Source: Candidatus Gribaldobacteria bacterium (lineage in GTDB: Bacteria; Patescibacteriota; Minisyncoccia; Minisyncoccales; CG1-02-41-26). From it: a stretch of 9,970 nucleotides of DNA. Shown here piece by piece: positions 1-7,067 of this stretch; the stretch's first letter is position 1, and every line of letters starts with the position of its first letter. The notes beneath the pieces were generated by a model. It was given only the letters and a program-made list of their open reading frames with translations, was not told the DNA's origin and made no database searches. The DNA lies in assembly GCA_026396775.1 (NCBI GenBank), contig JAPLWD010000073.1, forward strand, positions 1 to 9,970, given 5' to 3'. Position numbers and translations under genes: made by a program.

Positions 1-23
1 TTAAAAGTATTTAAAAACATATT

Positions 24-920
24 TTAAGAAGCTAAAATGCCTATACCGATGGCAATTAAGGCAATACTAATAGATTTTTGCAGAATAATCCGAGTGGTAA
101 TTTTTTCTTTGATAACTTGAGGCATTTTCCAAGATAAAAATAGCACCATTAAGAATAAGAAAACATATTGCAGACCCCCAAGAGCCGAGATTAAAGCTAA
201 AGGTCCTAAGGTAAAAGCATAATTAAATAAAATAAAGTTTAAAGCGCCACAAGTTTGCCCCGCCATAAAAACCAAAGCCTTGCCTTGGCTGGGTTTTTTA
301 AAGTCTTTCACAATAGACTTTTTAACTTGGGGTAAAAGTAATAGTAGTAAAGCTCCAAGTACTCCACCCAGCCTGACCCAAATAAAGCCATTGATAAAAC
401 CTTGTTGTTGATAAATAAATTGAGAAAGTAAATGGGCGCAACTGAATAAAAGAGCTGAAAGAGCGCAAAGCCACAGCACGTTTTTAGCCAATAAATGACC
501 CCTGCGTTTTTCTAGCCCAATGATAAAACTGCCACTCACAATTAAAGCAAAAGCCACTAGCTGGGCTGAGTTAAGCATCTGGGAGCTAAATAAAAATCCC
601 CCCAGCAAGATAAAAAGCGGGGTTAGCCCACCAATCAACGAGGCTACTTGCGAAACATCAGCCTTATTTAAAGCATAGAAGAACAACAAAATGGCTGTTA
701 GGTAAACAATCCCACTAAAAAGATCTAGTGCGATTTGCGAATAACTAATTAGGGCAAAGCCCCAAGGTGCTAAAGCCAATCCTAAAACACCCAAAGCTCC
801 GATATAAAAAGTTAAAGCTCCAGGGTTGGGCATCATTGTTTTTTTAAGCAAGTACTTATCAAAAAGATGCGTAACAGCCCCAAAAAGATAGGCGATGATA
901 GTAATAATAAGCCACAACAT
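24..920 (-). CDS. EamA/DMT-family 10-TM membrane transporter
   Basis: The 298-residue protein is almost entirely hydrophobic and reads as about ten membrane helices in two halves: roughly residues 1-17, 32-58, 63-88, 89-112 and 117-137, then 143-170, 174-196, 213-239, 240-263 and 279-298. A basic loop (LEKRRG, 135-140) separates the halves. This is the shape and length of the EamA / drug-metabolite transporter superfamily, whose members export amino acids, sugars or lipid-linked intermediates; the substrate cannot be read here. It is the last gene of a minus-strand operon, three bases after the glycosyltransferase stop, so expression is probably coupled to that gene. The neighbour suggests a link to envelope glycan or lipid transport, but this is inference only. 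No Shine-Dalgarno is seen; the ATG at 918-920 is chosen because helix 1 begins at once. Confidence 0.85.
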   Translation of the reverse strand: MLWLIITIIAYLFGAVTHLFDKYLLKKTMMPNPGALTFYIGALGVLGLALAPWGFALISYSQIALDLFSGIVYLTAILLFFYALNKADVSQVASLIGGLTPLFILLGGFLFSSQMLNSAQLVAFALIVSGSFIIGLEKRRGHLLAKNVLWLCALSALLFSCAHLLSQFIYQQQGFINGFIWVRLGGVLGALLLLLLPQVKKSIVKDFKKPSQGKALVFMAGQTCGALNFILFNYAFTLGPLALISALGGLQYVFLFLMVLFLSWKMPQVIKEKITTRIILQKSISIALIAIGIGILAS

Positions 921-923
921 AAA

Positions 924-2243
924 TTAGCTCTTAGAAATTATTTTTTCGATATTGTAGGTGCCCATTTTTTCTACTTCAATAAAGCCTTGCATAGCGGCTT
1001 CCGCAAACCAACCATCGTTAATTAAATCAGATAACCACTGATAAGCATATTTAGGGTTGCCTTGAGGGATACCTGACCCAATTTTAGACAGCCACTTGCG
1101 ATTGGCCTCTTCTTGGGCGCCAATAATGGGAGCCATCACAATTGGTATGCCCAAGGCGGTATAAAAAGAAAGTTCGCTGGGCTTGGTCCATAAAATGTCG
1201 GTGGTTCTTAAGGCCTCGTTAAATTGACAAAAATAATCGTTGATATCTTTCGAGAAAACTAGCCAAATGTTTTTGTTGAGGTGTTCGGTTAGCCCAGCGT
1301 TGGAAATTTTTTTGAGAATTTTTTCTTTGACTTCTTCCTTAATGCCAGCTGAAAGAATAAACCGAATAGTTTCTTTTTCGAGCTCTTTTTTAAATGATTC
1401 TAAAAGATAAACGGCAATATCCAGTTGAGCGCCTGCTCCTCCAACCGCAAAAGTAATAGTGAGGGGATGATTAGGTGCTTCTGGTAAAGTGCCTAAATAT
1501 TTTTTAATCAAAGGCGAATAATTTTCTTGGTATTTACCTTGAGGATCTAAATTAAGTAAACGATATTTTAAGTCTTGTTTCACTATTTCCATTTGCTCGC
1601 CAATGTTTTCTTTGGGCAGGGGATAACCAGTTTGGAAAATGTTTTTTTCAGGCACGCCATACAGCATTAATCTTTCGGAGGTTCTTTGGTTGGGAGTAAA
1701 ATATTTAATCAAGCTTTTTTGGGGAACCAGTGGCGCCCAAGTTCTGGCAATATCAGTGTCGCAAACCACGCAGAAAATTTCTTGATCAAATTTGTCTTCT
1801 TCGGCCATAAAGGCTGGGGTAAAAAAAGTGCTAACGATCGGTAGGTTTTTATGGTTTAAATCTTTAATTAACGAGCGACCCCAGCCCTTTTTAATCATTA
1901 AGTAGTTTTGTTTCAATGAAATAGTAGGTTTGGACAAATCTCTTTTAGGATAAAAAGTCCAGATGCTTTGAAACTTATCAAAAATGTAGAATAAAAACTC
2001 GCCAATGATGGGCACTTTTTTAAAACGCGAAACAAACTCGTAAAATTTTCGAGAGGATTCCCATAGCCGAAAATCTTTGGGAGGCATACCTTCATAATTG
2101 TTAGCATTAACTACTTTTTGATTCGGGGATAAAAATTTTAGGGGATAAGCCGTTCTTTGGTGGCCATAGCCCATACTAACCGTTAAAACCCAAGCTTTGG
2201 GTTTTGAATTAGTTGATAGTTCTTGGTTAGTTTTATTGAGCAT
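924..2243 (-). CDS. GT-B glycosyltransferase, MGDG-synthase/MurG-like (GT28-type)
   Basis: The protein has 439 residues. Near the N-terminus is the motif VSMGYGHQRTA (22-32), which matches the SxGxGHxxA loop of the monogalactosyldiacylglycerol synthase / MurG type of GT-B enzyme. The C-terminal half carries a glycine-rich GGAGAQ turn (268-273) and a nucleotide-sugar region with KPSEL (354-358), GIPIVMAP (365-372) and GAQEEAN (375-381), as expected for the donor-binding domain. It probably moves a sugar from a nucleotide donor to a lipid or envelope acceptor; donor and acceptor are not evident. The middle (about 55-130) is a longer aromatic and basic insert than in MurG and could touch the membrane or acceptor. 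It begins one base after the pth stop and ends three bases before the transporter, so all three genes are likely one transcript. It has no obvious ribosome binding site. Confidence 0.75.
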   Translation of the reverse strand: MLNKTNQELSTNSKPKAWVLTVSMGYGHQRTAYPLKFLSPNQKVVNANNYEGMPPKDFRLWESSRKFYEFVSRFKKVPIIGEFLFYIFDKFQSIWTFYPKRDLSKPTISLKQNYLMIKKGWGRSLIKDLNHKNLPIVSTFFTPAFMAEEDKFDQEIFCVVCDTDIARTWAPLVPQKSLIKYFTPNQRTSERLMLYGVPEKNIFQTGYPLPKENIGEQMEIVKQDLKYRLLNLDPQGKYQENYSPLIKKYLGTLPEAPNHPLTITFAVGGAGAQLDIAVYLLESFKKELEKETIRFILSAGIKEEVKEKILKKISNAGLTEHLNKNIWLVFSKDINDYFCQFNEALRTTDILWTKPSELSFYTALGIPIVMAPIIGAQEEANRKWLSKIGSGIPQGNPKYAYQWLSDLINDGWFAEAAMQGFIEVEKMGTYNIEKIISKS

Positions 2244-2244
2244 A

Positions 2245-2853
2245 TTATTTGGTTTGGTTATAGCGAGTCATCGCCTTATCTAATCCATCGGTAATGACAA
2301 ATTTAAGAATTTCAGAAGCTTTTTTAAGAGCCCGCTTGGTATCGGTTTTTTCAGTGCCTACCATTTTCTTTAAAACCAGTTTTTTTAAATCGCCAGTGTC
2401 TAGATCGGTTTTGATTTCTTTGGGAGTATGCAAAACCGAGTTGGGGTTGATTCCCAGCCTTAAACGCATAAAGTTTTGGGTATCCAGGGTTTGGATAATT
2501 GACTCTACGCCCTTATGATGGTTAGCAGTTCGGTTGGTCACTAGTTTAATCTTACTGGAAGTAAAAGCCAAATCGTCGTGAACCACTAATAAATTGGTGG
2601 GAGTAAGTTTGTAAAAAGTTAGCAATTCTTTAACCGCTAAACCCGAATTATTCATAAAAGTTTGCGGCTTGGCTAAAATAACTTTTTCGGCTCCGATTTT
2701 ACCAGCCGAAACTAAAGCGTGCAGTTTGGTTTTGGATTTAAATTCAGGAAAGTCATTTTCTTTCGCAAAAAAATCCACAGCCATAAACCCCATATTATGC
2801 GGAGTATTTTCGTATTCTACTCCCACATTGCCCAACCCAACAATAATTATCAT
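2245..2853 (-). CDS. pth: Peptidyl-tRNA hydrolase
   Basis: This enzyme cleaves the ester bond of peptidyl-tRNA that drops off ribosomes, recycling tRNA in the cytoplasm. The 202-residue length is normal for bacterial Pth. Family motifs are in order: VGLGNVG (5-11, with Asn9), TPHNMG (17-22, with the catalytic His19), KPQTFMNNSG (62-71, with Asn68) and VHDDLAF (91-97, with Asp93). The segment aligned to the usual GHNGL reads HHKGV (112-116), so the position equal to Asn114 of the E. coli enzyme is Lys here. The tail after residue 140 is lysine-rich. It is the first gene of the minus-strand operon, and an extended -10 promoter lies just upstream. The start ATG is fixed by the first beta strand (MIIIVGLGN), with no room for a longer N-terminus. 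Confidence 0.95.
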   Translation of the reverse strand: MIIIVGLGNVGVEYENTPHNMGFMAVDFFAKENDFPEFKSKTKLHALVSAGKIGAEKVILAKPQTFMNNSGLAVKELLTFYKLTPTNLLVVHDDLAFTSSKIKLVTNRTANHHKGVESIIQTLDTQNFMRLRLGINPNSVLHTPKEIKTDLDTGDLKKLVLKKMVGTEKTDTKRALKKASEILKFVITDGLDKAMTRYNQTK

Positions 2854-2876
2854 ACATTTATATTTTAATTTAAAGT

Positions 2877-2885
2877 ATTATAACA
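2877..2885 (-). promoter_or_regulatory. Extended -10 promoter of the pth operon
   Basis: On the minus strand the sequence reads TGTTATAAT, a perfect TATAAT (2877-2882) preceded by the TG of an extended -10. It lies about 24 bases before the pth ATG, so the leader would be about 16 nt. No good -35 box is seen at the usual distance, which fits an extended -10 promoter. Confidence 0.6.
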
Positions 2886-2955
2886 CCCTTCTCAACCCGC
2901 GAAAAGCCCAAAATTGGGTTGCATTGTACATTTACTTTTTACTTTTTGGTTTTTA

Positions 2956-2964
2956 TGTTAAAAT
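2956..2964 (+). promoter_or_regulatory. Extended -10 promoter of the mntA-hepT pair, giving a leaderless mRNA
   Basis: The sequence TGTTAAAAT (TG, one base, then TAAAAT at 2959-2964) looks like an extended -10. Transcription would start at about 2971-2973, on or next to the ATG at 2973, so the mRNA would have essentially no leader. No clear -35 is visible. This is sequence-based inference. Confidence 0.5.
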
Positions 2965-2972
2965 AACAGCGT

Positions 2973-3254
2973 ATGAGCAAGCAGGAAATCGCTAAAAAAA
3001 TTATACCAATTTTAAAAAAACAAGGCGTGCAAAAGGCCGCTCTTTTTGGTTCCCAAGCCCGAGGTGAAGCAACAAAAAAGAGCGATGTTGATTTGTTGGT
3101 GAAACTGCCTAAACGGTTTGGGCTTTTTGAAATGGGCGGATTGAAAATGGATTTAGAGGAAGCGCTTAACAAAAAAGTAGATTTAGTAGAGTATTCTGTT
3201 GTTCATCCTCTTTTGAAAAAGCAGATATTAAAAGAGCAGATACCTATTTTATGA
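2973..3254 (+). CDS. mntA: MntA-type nucleotidyltransferase antitoxin
   Basis: A 93-residue minimal nucleotidyltransferase. The Pol-beta-type signature is complete: GSQAR (26-30), the paired metal ligands Asp38 and Asp40 in SDVDLLV, and a third acidic residue at Asp70 in KKVDLV. In the characterised HepT/MntA systems this protein is the antitoxin: it transfers AMP from ATP to a tyrosine of the HepT toxin and so inactivates it. The next gene is a HepT homologue that overlaps by four bases (ATGA at 3251-3254), which indicates translational coupling and supports the pairing. The stop is TGA. The gene is divergent from pth. A stand-alone housekeeping nucleotidyltransferase role is much less likely given the partner. 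Confidence 0.9.
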   Translation: MSKQEIAKKIIPILKKQGVQKAALFGSQARGEATKKSDVDLLVKLPKRFGLFEMGGLKMDLEEALNKKVDLVEYSVVHPLLKKQILKEQIPIL

Positions 3255-3616
3255 AAAAGAAGAGAGAATTAATACTTTTTGTTTCGGACATTATTGAGAG
3301 CATTGAAAATATTCAAAATTATACAAAGAATGTAACTAAAGAAGAATTTTTTAGTAACAATCTAATGCAAGATGCAGTTTTTAGAAGATTTGAAATTATT
3401 AGCGAAGCCACAAAAAATATTCCTCTTGCTTTGAAGAATCGTTTCCCTAGCGTGCCATGGAAAGACATTACGGGCATGAGGGATATTTTAATTCATGATT
3501 ACTTTGGCATAGATGTAAAAAGAATGTGGAAAACTATTAAAGAGGATTTGCCAACTTTTCAAAAAGAAATCCAAAAAGTTTATGATGATCTTGGCGGACA
3601 AGAGAGATTGGTATAA
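3251..3616 (+). CDS. hepT: HepT-type toxin (HEPN RNase) of the MntA/HepT system
   Basis: A 121-residue all-helical HEPN-family protein (DUF86 type). The diagnostic RX4HXY motif is present as RDILIHDY at 77-84: Arg77 and His82 form the ribonuclease site, and Tyr84 is the residue AMPylated by MntA in studied homologues. The region before it ([16 protein letters not shown], 43-58) also fits the family. The protein is predicted to dimerise and cut RNA, with the upstream MntA keeping it in check. Its start overlaps the mntA stop. The last codons run into a TATAAT sequence (3612-3617), so the promoter of the following gene appears to be built into the end of this one. No terminator is seen after it. 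Confidence 0.9.
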   Translation: MKKKRELILFVSDIIESIENIQNYTKNVTKEEFFSNNLMQDAVFRRFEIISEATKNIPLALKNRFPSVPWKDITGMRDILIHDYFGIDVKRMWKTIKEDLPTFQKEIQKVYDDLGGQERLV

Positions 3617-3617
3617 T
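3609..3617 (+). promoter_or_regulatory. Extended -10 promoter of the secreted-protein gene
   Basis: TGGTATAAT is a perfect extended -10 (TATAAT at 3612-3617) overlapping the hepT stop codon. Transcription would begin near 3624, about 15 nt before the ATG at 3639, which opens the reading frame leading into the poly-G tract. A TTGGCG at 3591-3596 is a weak -35 with a short 15-base spacer. Confidence 0.5.
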
Positions 3618-3689
3618 AATATGCAATTATTAAAATTTATGATTTTTTTTAAAACTACAATAGAAAACTCAAACAAGCAAAACTCCGCT

Positions 3690-3701
3690 GGGGGGGGGGG
3701 G
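3690..3701 (+). repeat. Homopolymer of 12 G inside the N-terminal coding region
   Basis: Twelve consecutive G residues lie between two possible starts (ATG at 3621 and 3639, same frame) and the signal-peptide codons of the large secreted protein. At length 12 the upstream frame stops at TAA 3711-3713 after 30 codons (counting from 3621). With 13 or 10 G residues it would join the secreted protein's frame exactly. This is either a phase-variation type tract or a homopolymer length error. Confidence 0.85.
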
Positions 3702-3769
3702 CTTATAGGTTAAGTTTTTCTAAATTTTTAACTTTTATTTTATTATTTCAGTTAATAGCTGGAATATTT

Positions 3770-6601
3770 TTGTTTATGCCAGCTCCCCAAGAAGCCAAAG
3801 CTGATACAGCAAGCTGGTATAACTCAAGCTGGTTATACAGAAAACCTGTAACCATAGACAACACCAGCGGGACAAGCACCTTAACTAATTATCAAGTCAA
3901 AGTGACTGTTCTCTATGATTCCAAAATGCAGAGCAACTTTAACGACATTCGATTTACTGATTTAGATGGCACCACTTTACTTGATCATTGGCTGGAAGTT
4001 TCTACGTCTTCGGTTTCAGCTACTTTTTGGGTTGAAGTGCCAAACATTGCCGCGACATCAACCAAAACTATTTACATGTATTATGGCAACTCCAGTGCCA
4101 CAAGCACCTCAAATGGAGACAATACTTTTGAGTTTTTTGATGATTTTGAGAATTACGATGTCGGGAATTTAGTCGTTAATCCCGGGCAATGGACGAAATA
4201 CGGTAGCAATCCAGTATTATCCCTTGGCACTGCTGGTGCATGGGATGATGAGGGTGCGACATTCGCAAGCGTACTCAGAGATGGCACAGAATATAAGATG
4301 TATTATCATGGATGGAATGTTGCAGGAACTTCACAAATTGGGCTGGCAACAAGTTCAGATGGTATAACATGGACAAAACATGGTAGCAATCCGATAATAG
4401 CATCTGATTTAACTGAAACCAATCTACGTGTACCAGTAACATGGAAAGAAGGTTCTACTTACCACATGATTTATACATACTCTCATTCTGGAGCTAAAAT
4501 TGGACATGCAACCTCTATCGATGGCATTACTTGGACGAGAGATTCTGGTAACCCCGTATTTCAAGCTAGTGATACAGGATGGTCGGGTACGATTGAAAAC
4601 TGGTCAATAATAAAAGTGGGTGGCACATATTATATGTACTATTCCGAATTGACGGCAACCGGTGATAGGGGAAGAAGGGTCGGATTAGCTTATACGAATA
4701 ATTTGAGTGATTGGGTTGAGTATAAAGGTAGCCCGATACTGGATTCAAGTTCTATCCCATCGGACAAAAAGAACGGACAGTTTTGTGCAAATGTTTTCAA
4801 ATATGGCGATTATTACTATTTACTTGTTCCAAGTTATGCGAAAGTTTCAGATTTTGCTTGGTTATACCTTTATAAATCTACAAATATAGATTTTTCAGAT
4901 AAACAATTTGTCAGAGTAGCGTTGGTTGGAGACTCTTTGACATGGGATAGGCGTGACCTAGATACTCCATGGATACTAACCGATGATATAACCAGAGTTA
5001 TTAACAGTGATCCGTTATGGATGTACTATGCCGGTAATGATGAACATGGATTATGGCATGTGGGTTTAGTTCAAGAACCAAGTATAGGTTCTGCTTTATC
5101 AGCGGCTATAGAACCAAAAAATATTAAATTTGGTGGGGAAGGTGGTGTGCAAATTGATGGCGCTACAATCAAAACAGGAAGTAGATCGTTGAAACAGTAT
5201 AAAGATAGTAGTCATTATACAACTATATATGCTGATTTTAATTCTGCGATAACATCTGGAATATTAGAAGCGTGGGTACGTCGAAGTTCTACTGGTAATG
5301 GATATTATGATATTTATACTTATAATCAGGCCTATGTGACAGCTACCGGTGCTGGATTAAATGTAGGTCCGCTTTTTAGATATTGGGACTCTACAGGTGC
5401 GCATAATACTGCTATTGCATTTGCCGCAGACACATGGTATTTATTTAGATTTGAATTTAATGCTACTTCAGGTACATATAATTTTATAATCTTAAATACA
5501 AGTCTATCTGAAATTTTTAGGTTAAATGATATTTCATTTAAGAATTCAGTCACGTCATTTAGTCGAATCGCTATACAAGGACAAACAAACCTTGTTGGAA
5601 ATGGGTTTATAGACGACATAAAAATACGTAAACTTATTTCACCTGAACCATCAATAAGTTTGGCTAGTGAAGAAACCATTCCCATCGTTCCAACCATCGG
5701 CAACCCGACAGTTTTATCCTCATCTGCAATCCGCTGGAATTTCACAGATAATGCTGACAACGAGACTGGCTTTCGTGTCTATACAAATGCCGATGCCATA
5801 GCCACCAGCAGTGCCACAGCTAACTTAACCTATCTTGACGAAACAGGATTATCCGAAAACACCCAATATACAAGATATGTAAAAGCATACAACAGCTATG
5901 GAGAGAGCGCTTCTTCCTCTGCAACTTCAACCTACGCGTTAGCGGACACTCCCACCAACTTAACCACCAATAGTGCAGTTGATCAATCCATCACTGTCTC
6001 AGTAGACACCTTCCCTAATGCAACTTCAGGTAGCTCGGGTTATTACTTCTCCCAAGGTAGCCATAACTCTGGTTGGATTCAAACCAACTCGTGGCAAGAC
6101 TCCAACTTAAGCTGTGCTAATAGCTACACTTACAATGTTAAATACCGTAATGGTAACGCCGTGGAAACAGCCACCACCACTCAAACCTTTAGAACTCCCA
6201 ACTGTGGGGGAGCCATACTGGTAATTCCACCCATTACCACTATTAATCCACCAATCAACCTCTCTCAACCCCAACCATCTAATCAACCACCATTCAATCC
6301 TATCACCAATATCTCAACCACTTTTTCTTTTCAAGCGATTACTCAGCTAGGTACAACCAACTTAGCAGTTAAATACTTACAAATCATTCTCAATCAAAAT
6401 CCAGATACTCAACTCACGCAAACTGGAGTTGGTTCACCTGGCAAAGAAACTAACTTCTTTGGACCTTTAACTAAACAAGCTTTAATTAAATTCCAAGAGA
6501 AATACAAAGAAGAAATCCTCAAGCCTTGGGGTTTAACCAAGGGCACTGGCTTTTTGGGCAAAACCACTCAAGCAAAGTTAAATCAGTTGTTGGGGAGGTA
6601 G
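3770..6601 (+). CDS. Large secreted multidomain protein: DUF2341, beta-propeller, lectin-like, FnIII-like, peptidoglycan-binding
   Basis: The first recognised start (TTG 3770; next ATG 3776) gives 943 residues but cuts through a signal peptide. The same frame is open from 3653 and encodes a hydrophobic stretch ending at PAPQEAKA, with probable cleavage before DTASWYN. The true start is therefore probably ATG 3639 or 3621, out of frame in this copy because of the 12-G tract. Domains, in 943-residue numbering: DUF2341 (about 13-125, starting WYNSSWLYRKPVTI); a propeller (about 138-435) with repeats ending in WTKYGSNPVL, WTKHGSNPII, WTRDSGNPVF and WVEYKGSPIL, resembling GH43/GH32/GH130-type five-bladed glycosidases; a jelly-roll lectin-like region (about 450-622); one or two FnIII-like domains (about 640-808); a Pro/Gln-rich linker (about 818-848); and a C-terminal PG_binding_1-type domain (about 855-942). 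It is probably attached to the cell wall. Catalytic residues of the propeller are uncertain. Confidence 0.85.
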   Translation: MFMPAPQEAKADTASWYNSSWLYRKPVTIDNTSGTSTLTNYQVKVTVLYDSKMQSNFNDIRFTDLDGTTLLDHWLEVSTSSVSATFWVEVPNIAATSTKTIYMYYGNSSATSTSNGDNTFEFFDDFENYDVGNLVVNPGQWTKYGSNPVLSLGTAGAWDDEGATFASVLRDGTEYKMYYHGWNVAGTSQIGLATSSDGITWTKHGSNPIIASDLTETNLRVPVTWKEGSTYHMIYTYSHSGAKIGHATSIDGITWTRDSGNPVFQASDTGWSGTIENWSIIKVGGTYYMYYSELTATGDRGRRVGLAYTNNLSDWVEYKGSPILDSSSIPSDKKNGQFCANVFKYGDYYYLLVPSYAKVSDFAWLYLYKSTNIDFSDKQFVRVALVGDSLTWDRRDLDTPWILTDDITRVINSDPLWMYYAGNDEHGLWHVGLVQEPSIGSALSAAIEPKNIKFGGEGGVQIDGATIKTGSRSLKQYKDSSHYTTIYADFNSAITSGILEAWVRRSSTGNGYYDIYTYNQAYVTATGAGLNVGPLFRYWDSTGAHNTAIAFAADTWYLFRFEFNATSGTYNFIILNTSLSEIFRLNDISFKNSVTSFSRIAIQGQTNLVGNGFIDDIKIRKLISPEPSISLASEETIPIVPTIGNPTVLSSSAIRWNFTDNADNETGFRVYTNADAIATSSATANLTYLDETGLSENTQYTRYVKAYNSYGESASSSATSTYALADTPTNLTTNSAVDQSITVSVDTFPNATSGSSGYYFSQGSHNSGWIQTNSWQDSNLSCANSYTYNVKYRNGNAVETATTTQTFRTPNCGGAILVIPPITTINPPINLSQPQPSNQPPFNPITNISTTFSFQAITQLGTTNLAVKYLQIILNQNPDTQLTQTGVGSPGKETNFFGPLTKQALIKFQEKYKEEILKPWGLTKGTGFLGKTTQAKLNQLLGR

Positions 6602-6604
6602 GGG

Positions 6605-6675
6605 AGAGATTCTTCGCCTGCTGGCTCAGAATGACAAGGGGAAAGCAGGGGGACGTTCAAAGGATGACAGGGGGC
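6605..6675 (+). repeat. Spacer resembling a dispersed 'TTCTTCG...CTCAGAATGACA' intergenic repeat
   Basis: Just after the stop codon the G-rich spacer carries GATTCTTCGC (6608-6617), then GCTCAGAATGACA, and two related units ATGACAAGGGG (6631-6641) and ATGACAGGGGG (6664-6674), 33 bases apart. I recall similar 'TTCTTCG...CTCAGAATGACA' strings as recurrent intergenic elements in many bacterial genomes and metagenomes, but this cannot be checked here. No coding capacity is seen. Confidence 0.4.
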
Positions 6676-6682
6676 TAAACTT

Positions 6683-6715
6683 CCCCCTAAGTTAAACCTT
6701 AGGGGGTTTTGTTTT
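6683..6715 (+). terminator. Intrinsic terminator after the secreted-protein gene
   Basis: A perfect 9-bp stem CCCCCTAAG / CTTAGGGGG (6683-6691 with 6698-6706) closes on a TTAAAC loop and is followed by TTTTGTTTT (6707-6715). This is a textbook Rho-independent terminator on the plus strand. Confidence 0.9.
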
Positions 6716-6751
6716 ATGTAATTTTTGGGTTAAAAATAGACATTTAGCTTA

Positions 6752-6779
6752 TTGACAAAGGATATGTTTTGTCTATAAT
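6752..6779 (+). promoter_or_regulatory. Promoter with embedded operator of the BrnT-like/CopG toxin-antitoxin pair
   Basis: A consensus -35 TTGACA (6752-6757) and -10 TATAAT (6774-6779) are separated by 16 bases. Transcription should start near 6786, only about 4 bases before the ATG at 6790, so the mRNA is almost leaderless. The spacer is a near-palindrome with arms GACAAA (6754-6759) and TTTGTC (6768-6773); 8 of the 10 base pairs of the 20-bp dyad are complementary. Its place between the two boxes suits repression by the antitoxin. Confidence 0.85.
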
Positions 6780-6789
6780 AATTTAAAGT

Positions 6790-7065
6790 ATGAAATATTT
6801 TGATTGGAGCAACGAAAAAAATGAGGCACTGAAAGAAGAAAGGGATATTATTTTTGAGGACATACTAATTGCGATTGAAGCAGGAGGCATTTTAGACATA
6901 GTGGAGCATCAAAATAAAGAGAAATATCCCAATCAGAAAATATTTATTGTTGCAGTAAATAATTATGCTTTTTTAGTGCCATTTGCGGAAGATAATGAAA
7001 AGATTTTTTTAAAAACCATTATTCCAAGTCGTAAAGCCACTAAAAAATATATAATTAAAAAATAA
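6790..7065 (+). CDS. BrnT-like type II toxin (RelE-like fold)
   Basis: A 91-residue protein starting MKYFDWSNEKNEALKEERDI, followed by IFEDILIAIEAGG, an arrangement like BrnT-family toxins (F-x-W-D/S-x-x-K-N at the start, then 'xxFED/E'). The C-terminal half (about 50-82) holds beta strands and a basic end, PSRKATKKY. BrnT proteins are small ribonucleases with a RelE-like fold that inhibit translation. The gene directly downstream, two bases away, encodes a CopG-like antitoxin, which supports the toxin call more than sequence alone. Toxin-first order is typical of BrnT/BrnA. The family assignment is by pattern; DUF4258 or another RelE-like group is possible. Basic residues near the C-terminus (Arg81, Lys82, Lys85, Lys86) are candidates for RNA contact. 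Confidence 0.7.
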   Translation: MKYFDWSNEKNEALKEERDIIFEDILIAIEAGGILDIVEHQNKEKYPNQKIFIVAVNNYAFLVPFAEDNEKIFLKTIIPSRKATKKYIIKK

Positions 7066-7067
7066 CT

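Noticed and set aside
2888..2924. Inverted CAACCC/GGGTTG and CCCAAAATTGGG in the pth-mntA intergenic region, considered as a terminator or operator
   Set aside because: The arms are short and overlap in competing ways, there is no T-run, and the location between divergent promoters gives only weak support for an operator.
2669..2995. A 108-codon plus-strand frame across the pth start and the intergenic region
   Set aside because: It is antisense to pth for more than half its length and shows no protein-like character; the divergent promoters explain the region better.
3621..3713. A separate 30-codon gene MQLLKFMIFF...GGGGLIG
   Set aside because: It ends just past the poly-G tract and lines up with the signal-peptide frame of the large gene, so it is better seen as that gene's N-terminus in a shifted frame.
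5332..5760. A 142-codon open frame on the minus strand within the secreted-protein gene
   Set aside because: It lies wholly inside a well-supported coding region, has no promoter or recognisable domain, and looks like an antisense shadow.
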